Source: Enoplosus armatus (Eukaryota > Chordata > Actinopteri > Centrarchiformes > Enoplosidae). Taken from it: DNA of 64,000 nt. The stretch is from positions 16,808,148 to 16,872,147 of the forward strand of contig NC_092197.1 of the NCBI RefSeq assembly GCF_043641665.1. The letters run 5' to 3'. Positions 1-11,273 of this stretch are shown here, piece after piece (position 1 is the first letter of the stretch; each line of letters begins with the position of its first letter). A model generated the notes under the pieces. The model made no database searches. It was not told the DNA's origin and saw only the letters and a list, made by a program, of their open reading frames with translations. The position numbers and the translations under genes are program-made.

Positions 1-616
1 CTTTTAATCAAATGTTGTCTGCAGAGAGCAGGAGATGTATGCAGCCTCACTGTTTGGGGTGAGCTGCTGGTCAGCTAAAAGAAAACCTTAGGGATGCAAC
101 TACTGATGATTATCATTATCTATTATTTTATTTTCAACTCAATTGAGTAAACATGTATTTAAAGCCCATCACACGTTCTCAGAGGTTTTGCAAAATGATG
201 AATATATAACGCCAAAAACCTCACAGGATGCGGCTGAAAAAGGGTGGGAGGGAAGTCAATAAAGGAGCAGGCCGAAAAGGTCATTTAACACATCTTACAC
301 CGCTTCATCATTTTGTCACAGCGCTGCTATCACCCTGCCCCCTTTCCATGCTAATACTTGCATGAATGAAACATGAAGCGGAGCAACATAGCAGAGGAGT
401 GTTTACTTTGGAGAGTGAGCTGTGTTTTCAGCCTCAGGCGCCAACACAGCACATGCGGATAAAATGCAATGTTTCAACCAAGCAGCTGCAGGACGTGCTG
501 CTCTGTTTATTTAACTTCAGGAAAGACTTTTGTCATTACATACAGATTGCGCTGCCTTGAGACATACAGCACAGTGCTGCAGAACTTACAGGGGAGACGA
601 TGAGACGTTTTTGCCC

Positions 617-649
<33 letters not shown>

Positions 650-969
650 TCAGGTGTTATGGCAATGATGTGGTAACGTTTAAGCCAGGTATTACAGTCA
701 TAGACCTGCATCCGATCTACAATTACAGATTAACAATTGTGTTGCTTGTACATCTACAAAGACCTGACTAATGGCTTGGACAAAGTTAGTTAAATGGCTT
801 TCTCTAGAGAGGTGCACACAAAATAAGCCTAGAGGGGACTAAACCTCGCTCTGCTGCGGTGCTGCGTTTGTGTATGTTAGTAGGCATAGTGGATATAAAG
901 ACTACTTTAGTAGGCCATGCATTTTGATCATCTGTATCTGGGAATGTATTTCTAACCATATTGTAACTG
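1..969. other. 5' flank of adra1a, no gene seen
   Basis: No open frame in this stretch resembles a known protein. It holds a (CA)n microsatellite at about 619-647 and otherwise ordinary AT-rich sequence. It leads into a TATA-like motif at 970. I see no gene on either strand. Confidence 0.5.
619..647. repeat. (CA)n microsatellite
   Basis: About 29 bases of CA upstream of adra1a. Confidence 0.9.
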
Positions 970-1008
970 TATAAAAACAACAGGCCCCTTCACTTCAAAA
1001 CTCATTCT
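970..1008 (+). promoter_or_regulatory. candidate TATA/Inr core promoter for adra1a
   Basis: TATAAAAA is at 970-977, and TCATTCT, which fits the initiator consensus YYANWYY, is at 1002-1008 with its A at 1004. The spacing of about 34 bases is close to the usual 30. It would imply a 5' leader of up to 1.76 kb before the receptor ATG, or a leader intron. Only motif reading supports this. TATA-like strings are frequent in AT-rich DNA. Confidence 0.3.
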
Positions 1009-2760
1009 GGCGCCGCTGCTTAGGAATACTGCCTGACGGCTTGCATTTCACTGTATTATGTTGCTTTACCTACACTTTACCCAGTAGCAGTAGTCCTGAA
1101 ACACAGGTCGGCTGAGGAGATAAACTTTCTCGATGCGGCTAAATCTCTTTGCGCAGCCACTTCACCGCACTGAGAAATCCCATTACAACCGAAGATGTAT
1201 TCCAAATATCACTGCGGTTGGCTATTCTTCTGAAACAATCCGACATATCCATTCACCGCCTGTTTCATTTCAATTCCCCTCCCCTCCGGCTACTGATCCC
1301 AGCATCAAGTGTTTATTTGGGTGAATTTCGTTCCGCCTCGTGGTGGGCTGTGCAGTGAGCGAAAGCCTTTGATCCTGCACGAACATGTGACAAGCGTGAC
1401 TCTGCTCTCTGAAGGCTTTATCGCGGCAGCTTTTTCATTCTTTTTTTCTTTTTTTTTCTTCTCGCCGCCGTTTATCTCACTCAGTGACATCCCGGATCTC
1501 CAACACGTACACAGAGAGTGGTACTGAGTAGGACTATCAGCGGCCGAAGTCCTCGCCACGGTAATATAGTGCCCTCCTCAAGGTTCAATTCCTGGCCTGT
1601 CATCTGGCGGCTGAGTTAGAGCCCAGCTTGCAGACGCAAGACCATCAAGGAAGCCGTCACAGGCTCCGGATAAATGTCTGCTCTTAAAAAAAAAAAAAAG
1701 AATTATCTCTGCTTTCATTTATCTTTGTATTCCCTGCATGGCTGGCTGGTTCTCTCATAATGCCACAGATGGTTTTCTTTTTGCCCCAAGGATTATTATT
1801 GCTGCTGTGGTGTCCTTGTCTTTACCCCTGTTGTTTTTGATTATATCTTGTTTTGGGGGTTTTTTTTCTTTTCTATTACAATCCTCACCACCCCTACTGC
1901 TCAGGAGCTCTATTGCCTCCTCACAGTCTCTATAAAAAATAATTTCCTTCAATCGATCTGCCCAGTTGGATAAAAGTTTGGCAACAAATTGGATATTTTA
2001 TGGTTGTCAGTTATGTGCTTGCAGAAGCAAAAAGACAAGTGGGCTGTGATGTTTTTTGGATGAAAAGGAAATTGTGAATGCCACTTAGTTCACTCAAGCA
2101 TAACCCCTCTTTTCTCTAATGCAGCTGTAATGAAGGGAGAATAATTTGCAAACAGACTGTGAGCTCTGAAAAGAGACTATTGAGTGATATTTTTACCCTT
2201 TAATCATGACTGGGTGCTGTGGGATGATTTGTCTTTTAGCAATTTACCTTTAATGTGTTCTATTTTATACGTTTTGATTTGTTCCTACGCTGCGGTAGAA
2301 AGAACAGCACTTAAGAGGTCTGGCCTGTTTGGGGAATTTATAAAAGCCTTTGATTATGAATGTGTTGTTAAATATACTTTCTCTTTTTGTTTCAACAGGT
2401 TTCCTGCGATAAAGCCTTTCAGCATGGTTGAACATGATATCCCAAATCTATCAGACCGCCACTTAAAAACATGAATATTTGTCATTTCGATTAAGCTGCT
2501 CTGGACTAAGTATGACAAACTGTGGCAGTGTTTCTCTTACTAAATATGACATTCTGCCAAGGAACCCTGGCCAAGGCCACGTGATCGGTGGAGCGTTGGC
2601 AAGAGCTGCCGCATCTACAAATGAACTGGACGAGCAGTTTATGCAGCAGGAAAAGCTTTAATATTCTGCATCAGGAGGAGGGCTGAAGCTGCAGTAATTG
2701 AGGAACAGATGTGGCATGAGTGTGGCATCTGCAAGAGCTCAATACGCCCAACAAATTGCA
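1009..2760 (+). other. putative adra1a 5' leader / proximal upstream region
   Basis: This holds no protein-coding exon that I recognise. A good acceptor-like sequence (pyrimidine-rich run ending in CAG at 2396-2398) could start a 5' untranslated exon that continues into the coding exon. Several upstream ATGs follow, including a 49-codon upstream ORF at 2512-2661 and an ATG at 2716 that is in frame with the receptor. The 5' end of the transcript cannot be fixed from sequence alone. Confidence 0.35.
2512..2661 (+). other. upstream ORF in adra1a leader (49 codons)
   Basis: ATG at 2512 opens a frame that closes with TAA at 2659-2661, 99 bases before the receptor ATG at 2761. The frame ends before the main start and does not overlap it. 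The predicted peptide (starting MTNCGSVSLTKY) resembles nothing I know. If the region is in the mature mRNA it could reduce receptor translation. Whether the leader includes it is not known. Confidence 0.35.
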
Positions 2761-3676
2761 ATGGTTCCTGCTGAGAACTCAAGTGTTTTCTCCACAGCAG
2801 ATCGCTGCCCCAACTGCAGCTCCTCCGCCTACCCAGAGGTGGATATAGCCAAGGTGGTGGTTTTGGGGATGGTGCTGGTGGTGTTTGTAGTGTTCGGGGT
2901 CCTTGGCAACATCCTGGTCATCCTGTCAGTGTTGTTCCACAACCACTGGCGCTCTGTGACGCACTACTTCATCGCCAACCTGGCAGCGGCGGACCTGCTG
3001 CTCAGCTCCGCCGTCCTGCCCTTCTCCGCCACCTCGGAAGCTCTCGGCAGGTGGGTGTTTGGTCGGTCCTTCTGCAGCGTCTGGGCCGCCCTGGATGTCC
3101 TCTGCTGCACCGCCTCCATCCTCAGCCTGTGTGTGATCTCTATCGACCGCTACCTGGCTGTCAGCTACCCTCTGCGTTACCCGGCCATAGCTACGGGGAG
3201 GCGAGGCCTGACCGCAGTGGCTGCTCTTTGGGGACTCTCTGCAGCTATATCTGTGGGCCCCCTGTTTGGCTGGAAGGAGCCCGAACCAGAAGATGAGACA
3301 GTGTGCCGAATTACTGAGGAGCCCGGCTACGCTTTGTTCTCAGCACTAGGGTCTTTCTATATTCCTCTGGCCATCATCCTGGCCATGTACTGCCGAGTGT
3401 ACACTGTGGCAAAGAGAGAGACAAAAACCCTCAGGAAGGGCAGTAAGGGAGATGGGGTTGAGACAGAGGGGGTGATGCTGAGGATACACAGAGGGAATGC
3501 TGCTCCGACGGGGGAGCAGGAGGATGAAGGGAGGACCACGATGCGTAAACGCACCACTTTTTCCCTGCCGAGGCTTCTGAGGTTCTCAAGAGAAGAGAAG
3601 GCAGCCAAGACTCTTGGCATTGTTGTCGGGTGCTTCATTCTGTGCTGGCTCCCTTTTTTCCTGGTTTTACCCATCG
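2761..3676 (+). CDS. adra1a: alpha-1A adrenergic receptor, exon 1 (residues 1-305, TM1-TM6)
   Basis: The start at 2761 has a strong context (G at -3 and +4) and aligns with the human N terminus (MV..). An in-frame ATG at 2716 would add 15 residues. N-glycosylation sequons are at Asn6 and Asn18. Class A landmarks: Asn50 (TM1), Asp78 (TM2), Asp112 in TM3 (amine-binding aspartate), Cys105-Cys182 disulphide pair, DRY at 129-131, Ser194 and Ser198 in TM5 (catechol hydroxyl contacts), and CWLPFF from 295 in TM6. Intracellular loop 3 (about 217-280) is basic and Thr/Ser-rich. The exon ends ATC G before GTAGGT at 3677, so the intron is phase 1. Reading past the donor gives a spurious short tail and a stop. 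Confidence 0.95.
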
Positions 3677-3959
3677 GTAGGTACCGAACTTCTTCTGCTT
3701 TTAACTTGACATAACCCCAGCTGGTGCCCATTGATGTCAAGTCAGGGTAAGTAAGGGTCTGTTTCTCTGACAGATAAACCCCTGGCGATGTTTCAGAAAA
3801 CCCAGAATGTCGTTTAACACCACTTACTGCAGTTTTGAATGTATTACCCGATGTATTATCCTCAAAGACTCCTCTGTCCCTCTGGATAAGAAATATTCTG
3901 TCTGCAGGACAATAAAAACTTGTTTCCTGAACTGCATCAAGCAAGTGCCCTTAATCTGC

Positions 3960-4530
3960 ATTATTTCTAATGGCCAGCAGGGGGCAACTCCACTGGTTGC
4001 AAAAAGAAGTTTGATTATATAGAAGTCTATGAGAAAATGACCCCACTTCTCACTTGATTTATTACCTCAGTAAACATTTTCCTGATGAGTTTATGGTCTC
4101 AATCACTCTTCTTCAATACAGTATGTTGTTCATTTTGTAAATTACAGTCCCATTTAGAATAAAATAGACATTAAAGCAGTGTATGCTTTTGGGCGGGGCT
4201 ACCTTGTGATTGACAAGTTGTCAATCAGGATAGCGGCGTTTGGTTGCACTAAAAGACACTCTAGGAGTCGGCTGTTCATCAAGAAGTACAGTTAGAAGGT
4301 AACGCTTGTTAGCAGCGACTTCACGCAGCAGTGCAGTCAGGTTGTCGGTATAGGTGGTCGTGCATATTGTCTTCGGGTTCTCAGATCCCCAGTTCTACGT
4401 TCCTGTCCAAATATGGTCACTTCTGGTTCCAAAAAAACAAGATGGTGACGGTCAAAATGCCAAACTCGAGACTTCAAAGCGGTAGTCCACAAACCAATGG
4501 CTGACAAGTTGTGAAGACAACGTTGACATT
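3960..4530 (+). repeat. dispersed teleost repeat (GGGCGGGGCTACC type)
   Basis: The run includes GGGCGGGGCTACCTTGTGATT near 4191, a short palindrome (TTGACAAGTTGTCAA) and, from about 4410, a segment containing AAGATGGTGACGG and CACAAACCAATGG. I recognise this combination as a high-copy fish element of unclear class. The upstream part with AGCAGGGGGCAACTCCACTGG at 3976 is probably the same element. Copy number and class need a repeat-library search. Confidence 0.5.
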
Positions 4531-6789
4531 ATAAGTCCAATATTCACTCTCCTTTATTTTACTGTTGTAGCTGCTCAAGGTGGACCTAGTTTTTGTTTTA
4601 CTTTTACTTTATTTTGGAGTTTTCAGGTAAAAAACAAGGGTTGGTATGGGCCGAACAGGGTTTTTCCAATTACACCGACAGTAGATTACATCCCCTAGAG
4701 CATATAGTCCACATTTTCATTTCTTCAGATCGTAGTTTTAAGGAAAAGGTCAATTTCTCCATACAGTGGGTTTTGTTGACAATTGCAATCCAGTTGTCCT
4801 TTGATGGTGGATTTGCCTGCAGCCACTTTCGTGTGATGGCTTTCTTGTTCGCAACCAAAAGTACTTAAAGCTATTCATCCTGGGCCATAAATTTGTCTGG
4901 GATTATGCTGAGGTATGATGTGACAAAAGAGCAATCAACTTCTATTCCAAAAAAATGTCCTTATTACCATGGCAATCTCCAGCCTCCAACATTCATCCTG
5001 TCCCTGAGAGCCCCAGAAAATATAGCATTATGTTCTCACCAGGATCTTGTGTAGTCCCAGCCTGACCTTACCAAATATTACAATCATCCTCAGATATCTC
5101 CAGGCCTGACTCCTTCCAGACATCTGAAACATGACAAGGATATACAACTATACACTGATTTTAGACAAGAGACGCAACCACACTTTGATTTCATATAAAA
5201 AGGTCACAAAACAAAAAGGTTGGGAAATACTGGTTTAATCGTGTTGGATTTGATAAACTCATCCATATTGTTTTATATAAAATCTTAATATGAAAAGTAA
5301 CTAGTAGCAACAGTTGTCAGATAAATGGAGTAATAAGCGCAATATTTCCCTCTGAAATGTAGTGGCTAATGTAGCTAATACAACATCTTGATTTGGTTAA
5401 TGCGTCATACTAATTCTTCAAGTAGTTATGTCACAGCTTAAGAATATTTTTATACGGTGCAGTGGCTATAATATCTATTCATCTAGATGGACATAAGAGT
5501 CTTTTAGGATTCTGGAAATACTTTCAAAACAGCAGTAAGTGTTTTTGACAGGTTTCCACGGATTTATCTTTCAGAAAAACACTTGTTTACAATGATTGCA
5601 ATGATAATGAGACAGCGAGAGGCACAAAATGGGGCGAAACCGGAGGGGAAATGACAAAAAGGGAACCTTAAAATGATTGATCTGCTGTACAACGTTTGAG
5701 GGAATGATGTATTCTCTGAATCTAAAATGGGATTTTAATGATTCAGAAATTAATTGATGTCATAATGAGGGCATTAATTATTTCTTTGATACTTTTTCTT
5801 AGAGAGGCCTGCGTTATTCTGAAAACGTTTATTATTCTGCAGTTGTAGTCAAACATCACTGTAGATACGAGCTTCAGTTAATATCAGGAGCTCAAGAAAA
5901 GGTAAAGGTCCACTAAGCCACATATTCTCAACTTTATCTTGAATGAATTATACCTACATTTTGTCAAGAAGGTGCCAACAGTGGTGTTATCATAGATGTA
6001 AGAGAGGACAGAAAGCAACCATTGTGAAGCCCAATCTAAAATCTTAATTGCTTCTGAAATAACTCTTATGGCTTGACTGAGATAAGCGATTATCAGTGTG
6101 AAACGGTGTATATTTAAGGGTTATAGTCTGTCAGCAGTTACCTCCCAGGTCACAGATGGTGAGATTGTTTAAATGTGTGTACGGTTTCACAAACTGTAAT
6201 CTTATTGACCAAGGAAACAATATATTATACAGGATGGAGGAGACGTGGATGAAACACATCTGGACAAATAATATGTGCTATCTTTTTCTCTTTCATTTGC
6301 CAGTGTATACATTCATAACCGGTAATATTAAAGGCTCAATGTGTAATTCAAATGTAAAGAAAAGGGTCGCTGTACAAAAAACAAGGAGCTGTTGCCTGTC
6401 TTAAATTGATTAACAGGCATTTTAATACAGGGATTAACACTACACAATAACTCAAATTAAGTTATTACAGTTTGACAAAACAATACCAACTCAAGGTACA
6501 CAGCTTTTTCCAGTGCTTTGAGCTGCCTTCATCAGCGGATGGAGCTTGCTCAATTGTCATGGAGACAGATCTGTTTAAATGCAAGCTTAGCACTCGTGAT
6601 TTCATCCATATGAATTATAGGACTTTTGTGTTTAAAGCTCCAGTAAAAGATAGAGGACCTTGAATGGGGAATTTTTTGTCAGATTACTATTAACAGGGTC
6701 AGGAGTAGACTTTCAGGGTTATGTTATCATTTTTCTAATGCTGTGAAAAGTTTCTTTACATTCGTGCTGAAACATTTAGCCAATAGCCA

Positions 6790-7003
6790 ATTTCACAGAA
6801 GACATTTTGACATGTCACAGTAGGAAAAGCACAGGTGTAATAAAATGAATGATGGCTGAATTCCATTTACCTACTTCAGTTTCAGGGTCCTGGTATTGTG
6901 CGTGATGGCTCGCAGTCACATAGTAATATAATAGTCACACTATTAACCATCATCAATGGGCTTTTCCTACTATGACATGTCAAAATGTCAGCTGTGAAAA
7001 AGG
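6790..7003. mobile_element. fold-back MITE-like element, copy 1
   Basis: The left arm (from about 6792) includes GACATTTTGACATGTCACAG and TAGGAAAAGCACAGGTG. The right arm (about 6943-7003) carries the same words inverted: GGGCTTTTCCTACTATGACA and TGTCAAAATGTCAGC. The arms are about 60 bases with about 90 bases between them. No ORF lies inside, so if mobile it is non-autonomous. Related arms occur near 55.7-55.97 kb and 62.55-62.9 kb. Confidence 0.6.
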
Positions 7004-7159
7004 CCTATTTATCAATTATATTTTTGGCAGAAAGCCTCTAAAATGTGACCGTTTTCTGCTTTGCACTGTTATGTCATTGTAAATTTAATATTTTGGGGTT
7101 TCCATGCAGCCCTAATTTACATTTGTAATATTGGTAAACACAAGAGTAAAACAGGTCTA

Positions 7160-7950
7160 CAGCCTTGCTGCTCTGTGAGGCTGCACTTGGGCACAGTGGT
7201 GCGTTGAGCTAAATGCTAATGTCAGCATGCTAACATTCTCAGAATGGCAATGCTAACATGCTAATGTTTAGCAGGTAATTATACCATGTTCACCATCATA
7301 CTTTAGCATGCTAGTATGCTAACATTTGCTAATTAGCACTAAACACAAAGAGCAGCTGAGACTGATGGGAATGTATTTTTGGTCATAAACCAAAGAATTT
7401 GAAAAATTGCAGTTTTGACCCGACGATAGCTCTAGATGTGAAAGGATCACCAAACTTATTACAACTTGCTTTTTACTTTTTTCATTTTATGGCTATCCAT
7501 TTAATAGTTGTAGAGACATTTCACTCAGAAGCTCAAGGGATCAAAGTCATTAGGATTCATCATCTCGGAACCAGGAATGTCTGTACAGCTTTTTTGTGCC
7601 TATCCATCCAGTTGCTGGTGGTTGTACAGGGAAGGTCAGAGGATCACCAAAGTAATTAGAATTTCATCCTCTGGACACCATGAATATCTGTAACAAATTT
7701 CATAGCTATCCAAAAATGTCAACCTCACGGTGGCGCTAGAGAAAAAAAGATAGGGGATCACAAAAATCAGTAGGATTCATCCTCAGGGGATCATGAATGT
7801 CTGTGCAAGACATTCTCCATCCATGGAAATCCATTCAATAGCTGTTGAGATATGTCAGTCTGGACCAAAGTGGTGAACTGACCAACTGTCCGTCCGACCA
7901 ACAGACCAACGTTGCCATCCATAGAGTCATGCTGCTACCATGGCTGAATG
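7160..7950 (+). repeat. high-copy percomorph repeat with internal tandem blocks
   Basis: It begins with GCTAATG/GCATGCTAACA words (about 7210-7340), then AGCTGAGACTGATGGGAATG. Four related blocks follow, starting near 7441, 7537, 7640 and 7755, each with GGATCA..AAAGT, an ATTCATC motif and AATGTCTGT. It ends with TTGCCATCCATAGAG-CATGCTGCTA near 7910-7940. I recognise it as very common in percomorph fish. A partial inverted copy lies at about 49.1-49.35 kb. Confidence 0.65.
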
Positions 7951-9080
7951 TATAGACTGAGGCTGTGTTCAAAATTGCATACTCGTATATCGCTAACATT
8001 TCAGCAGTTGGAACGTGTGTAATAGTGTGTTAGTATGTGATTTCAATCTAACAGCTACCCTTCCTGTGGTTTAGCACTGTAGCTACACCTATTGTAATGC
8101 AAAAGCTGCTGAGGCCTGAATTATGTTTATAATGTTGCTTGATGATATGTTTTGCTCTATGAACATAACATCAGGCAGGGCCTTCCACGCTGTGCCTCGA
8201 CTCTACTGCTCGAGTTTCTCAGAGGGGACATCAAGAAATTCAATTACAAGCAACCAAATAGACCAAATAAAACACCACATTGGAGCAGAATGGGCTTCTT
8301 GTGTGAGATGAAATGGAATGAACCAAACTATTGCTCCCTCCTATGAAAGCTATTATAGATAACAAGCATGAGGCTTAATGGACTGTAATGCTAGGAGGCA
8401 TCCTCAGTCACCCTGTAGCCTCCCATGGCAGCCAGTCATCGTAGAATAGTTATGCATTTCAATTGAGACAGACCTTCACGGCTCACCGTGCAGTGCTCAT
8501 TCAAGCTCTGAGGCAATGATAGTCTGAGATTCAAGGATTTGCACAACTACTGAATTTTTTATTTCGTATTTTTCCTGAGCAATTCAGATGGAAAGCCTGT
8601 GTTGTGCTGAAGCGCCTCCTTTCACTGCAGCACAGTACAATGTTTACCAAGCTCAACACCTGCAGTGGCAGTGAAATATACTGAAATAATCTGGAACAAC
8701 AAAGTGTGGAAAATAGCAAGAATATATTGTTTGAATTTATCAAATTAAAGTGATGGAAATGTACATTACGGTTAGTTGGCATGCACATTATAAAAGAGGC
8801 ACCAGGAGTTTATCCACCCTTGTTTTTCCCCCCCCGGCCTGTATTTGAAGCCAGGCTTTACTTGAGAAAATGCGGCGTTAGGCTTATACTATAATAGTGG
8901 CATAAAATGAACTGAAAAAGACGATTAAATCTTTAATCACCATGATTTGTATTATTAATTTAGAGGATTGTTCAGCCGTCATGGAGGTATTGTCTCCCTA
9001 AGTGCTTTCTAGTTCAAGTGGTGTATTAGTGTCTGTTTCCATTCATATTTTGATTTGTCTGTTTTGTACGTGTTCTCCAG

Positions 9081-9556
9081 GATCCATCTTCCCTTCCTGT
9101 AAGCCTTCTGAAACCATCTTTAAGATAACCTTCTGGCTGGGTTACCTCAACAGCTGCATTAACCCCATTATCTACCCCTGCTTCAGCCAGGAGTTCAAGA
9201 AAGCCTTCCACAATGTTCTCCGTGGTCGCTGCCTGAGAACCGGGGCGCTGGCTGCTAAACCGCAAGGACACATCACCGTCCATTCCTCCAGTCCAGCCCC
9301 CACGTCTAATACCTCTGTTCTCTCCGCCCAAAACCGTGTCACTGTTAGCTCATGGTGCTGCTACAGGGCACTGTCGACCTCCTCGTCACCTGTCGGTGGT
9401 CCAGATCAAGGTCAAAGTGCACAAATCCAGAGTAAGAGTCTGTTGAAGGCGTGGTGTTTCTCAGCAAGTCGAACACCGATACCACAGAATCCCTCCAGTC
9501 ATGGATCAACTAAGGTCTTACAGCTTTCTCTTGGCGTTACAGGAGAGGCTGTTTGA
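9081..9556 (+). CDS. adra1a: alpha-1A adrenergic receptor, exon 2 (residues 306-463, TM7 and tail)
   Basis: The exon completes Gly306, then a short extracellular loop 3 leads to KPSET and TM7 (about 317-338) with the NPIIY motif at 333-337. Helix 8 starts with SQEFKKAF. The cytoplasmic tail is about 120 residues, Ser/Thr-rich, with Cys residues (CCY near 353-363 bases of 9300) that may serve as palmitoylation sites. The tail matches mammalian alpha-1A loosely, but its end ([16 protein letters not shown]) lines up with the human C terminus. TGA stop at 9554-9556. The in-frame sequence at 9002-9080 upstream of the acceptor is intron. Confidence 0.95.
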
Positions 9557-9756
9557 TTGGCATCTTGAGGCAAGTTTGAGCATCCAAGCTTCAGTTTTGC
9601 CTCTGGGAAAAATGTACGTACAACTTTTCCCGTGTATATTTATACTCCTCAGAGGCATCGGAGGCCAGTCGATAGTGATTTGCCTCCAGAGTAGGCAGAA
9701 GATGACTGTTGCCTTAAGGCTTCATGCCAGAGTAAATGCCTGGAGTGTCAAATAAA
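9557..9756 (+). terminator. adra1a 3' UTR with poly(A) signal
   Basis: A canonical AATAAA is at 9751-9756, about 195 bases after the stop, which would give a short 3' UTR. A second AATAAA at 10443-10448 could serve a longer form. No transcript data are available to choose. Confidence 0.5.
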
Positions 9757-10639
9757 ATATGATTTGGGAAAGTGAATGAATAATATTTTGTCTGCATTCA
9801 ACAGCTGAGTGTCGTTATTGAACAGAGCACTTCATGTCAAAACAGTCAAGAGGAGCTGCTCAGTGGCCAGCAAGTAGAAGACTGGAGTTTGAATGCACAG
9901 CAAGAGACTTGAAAAAGATACAAACTTTTTTGGTTAAAAAGTGCAAGGCAAAGACTCTTGCAGGGAGGGGACACTGTTAGTAGATATAACCAACAGTGAT
10001 TGGCAAGGAATAAAAGATAATAGCATCTTATTGAAATGACATTGTAAAATAACTCCTGCACATTGCACAAAAGCCCTCAAGGGCAAGATACTCATAGATC
10101 CCGACATAATTAACATTCACCGGCTGCTCTCAGAGAGTGGAAGCCGGTGTAGGAGTGTGTATATTATATGTACGACTGGTTTTAAAAAAAGGGACTAGAC
10201 ACTCGCAGGCTTTGATTCAGATAACTGTCACAAAGACAAAAAAAAAGTTGGGAGTTGTTGGGGAAGGAGAAGTATAAGTTGATATTTGGGTGTGGGGAAA
10301 AATAACACTTTACAATACAGTACAGTCTCAAGCAAAAGCCCTTCATTCTACCCCCGTGAAGCTTTCAGTGTTTTTGTTGAGGCTGTATCAAATGTGTGCA
10401 ATCAACTTTTAATATTTGACATTATAGCTTGTGGCATTGTTAAATAAATGAAAAGGTGTCAGATGTTTTCCTCTCAGTCTTGGTGAAGGACTATTCGGGA
10501 CTACTGGTTTTCTGCCAGTACAGTTCTCCAGAGCTGCGTTTTCCCCCATGCAAGCACTGGAAATGTATTATTTTCTGGTTGTTTGAAAATGATGCATGAG
10601 CAATTTAAGCAGTGCCTGTCTGACGTCTTTGTTCTTCTG

Positions 10640-10910
10640 TGCCTTTCATCTGCATGTTGTCTTTAAACCTGCAATACGCTAATCGTTTGTCTTCCTGCCA
10701 TTTGGTGCTGGGGCGGGTAGTGTAGAGTCCGTTTATCAGTGCCGTAAAGCCAAAACAATGAGTTAAAAAGAGGCCAAAAACCTCCACAGCGTTGCAGACT
10801 TGGTGGGTTCATCACTACAAGTGACCACTTTTACATTATACATACCTATTTCAATCATTGTTGATTTAAAAAAAAAAAGTGTATTAATGGAGCTTTAAAT
10901 GTTACCTTTT
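10640..10910 (+). repeat. dispersed repeat (copy 1 of a family also at 37.2-37.8 kb)
   Basis: Shared words with the copy at 37.2-37.77 kb include TGTCT-CCTGCC-TTTGGTGCTGGG, AACCAAAACAATGA-like and GGTTCATCA-TACAAGTGACC, followed by an ending near AGC-TTTAAA. The arrangement is the same in both places. No ORF and no recognised class. Confidence 0.5.
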
Positions 10911-11163
10911 TAGTATTCAAGGCTGGAAATTAATTTCCATTCGTTGCCTCATGACATTACAGGCTTGTTGGTATTCAGCTCACAGAGTCCCAGCATGATC
11001 ACCTTTGTGATGTACAAGGGTGGTGAAAATAAAAGATGTGACATTATGAAAAGGTAATTAGCTTAGAATAAACCAAATCACCGCTGTAATAGAAGCTACA
11101 AAAATATATTACTGTAACCTTTGGGTGTAAGATTATCATGACTTAATGCCAACACAGGAGTAG

Positions 11164-11234
11164 TATATATACATATATATGTATATATACATATATATGT
11201 ATATATATATATGTATATATACATATATATACAC

Positions 11235-11273
<39 letters not shown>
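11164..11273. repeat. (AT)n/(ACAT)n microsatellite
   Basis: Alternating TATATA with interspersed GTATAT and ACATAT over about 110 bases. The short open frames predicted here are products of the repeat and not genes. Confidence 0.95.

Larger units (their letters stand above)
3677..9080 (+). other. adra1a intron 1 (5.4 kb)
   Basis: Donor GTAGGT at 3677, acceptor CAG at 9078-9080 after a T-rich tract. It contains three dispersed repeats (about 3960-4530, 6790-7003 and 7160-7950, listed separately). The rest, about 4530-6790 and 7950-9080, shows no exon or RNA gene that I can support. Confidence 0.85.
2761..9556 (+). other. adra1a gene, coding span (alpha-1A adrenergic receptor)
   Basis: Two coding exons, 2761-3676 and 9081-9556, give a 463-aa class A GPCR (human ADRA1A is 466 aa). 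The family binds adrenaline and noradrenaline at the plasma membrane and signals through Gq/11 to phospholipase C, for example in smooth muscle contraction. The single intron lies between TM6 and TM7 in phase 1, as I recall for other alpha-1 receptors. The C terminus ends in a motif (TKV-LSL-GE-V) that matches the human alpha-1A tail, and convergent linkage with dpysl2 matches human. This makes alpha-1A much more likely than alpha-1B or 1D. Teleosts can carry two adra1a duplicates, and I cannot say which this is. Confidence 0.93.

Noticed and set aside
1561..1660. tRNA-like B box (GGTTCAATTCC at about 1582) suggesting a tRNA or tRNA-derived SINE
   Set aside because: No clear A box or cloverleaf could be traced. 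The motif is too short to call.
2698..2760. N-terminal extension of adra1a starting at 2698 or 2716
   Set aside because: Position 2698 is TTG, not a normal start in animals. The 2716 ATG gives residues not matching the family, while 2761 has the better context and matches human MV.
3357..3944. 195-codon open frame on the minus strand over adra1a exon 1
   Set aside because: Antisense to the well-supported receptor exon, with no family resemblance.
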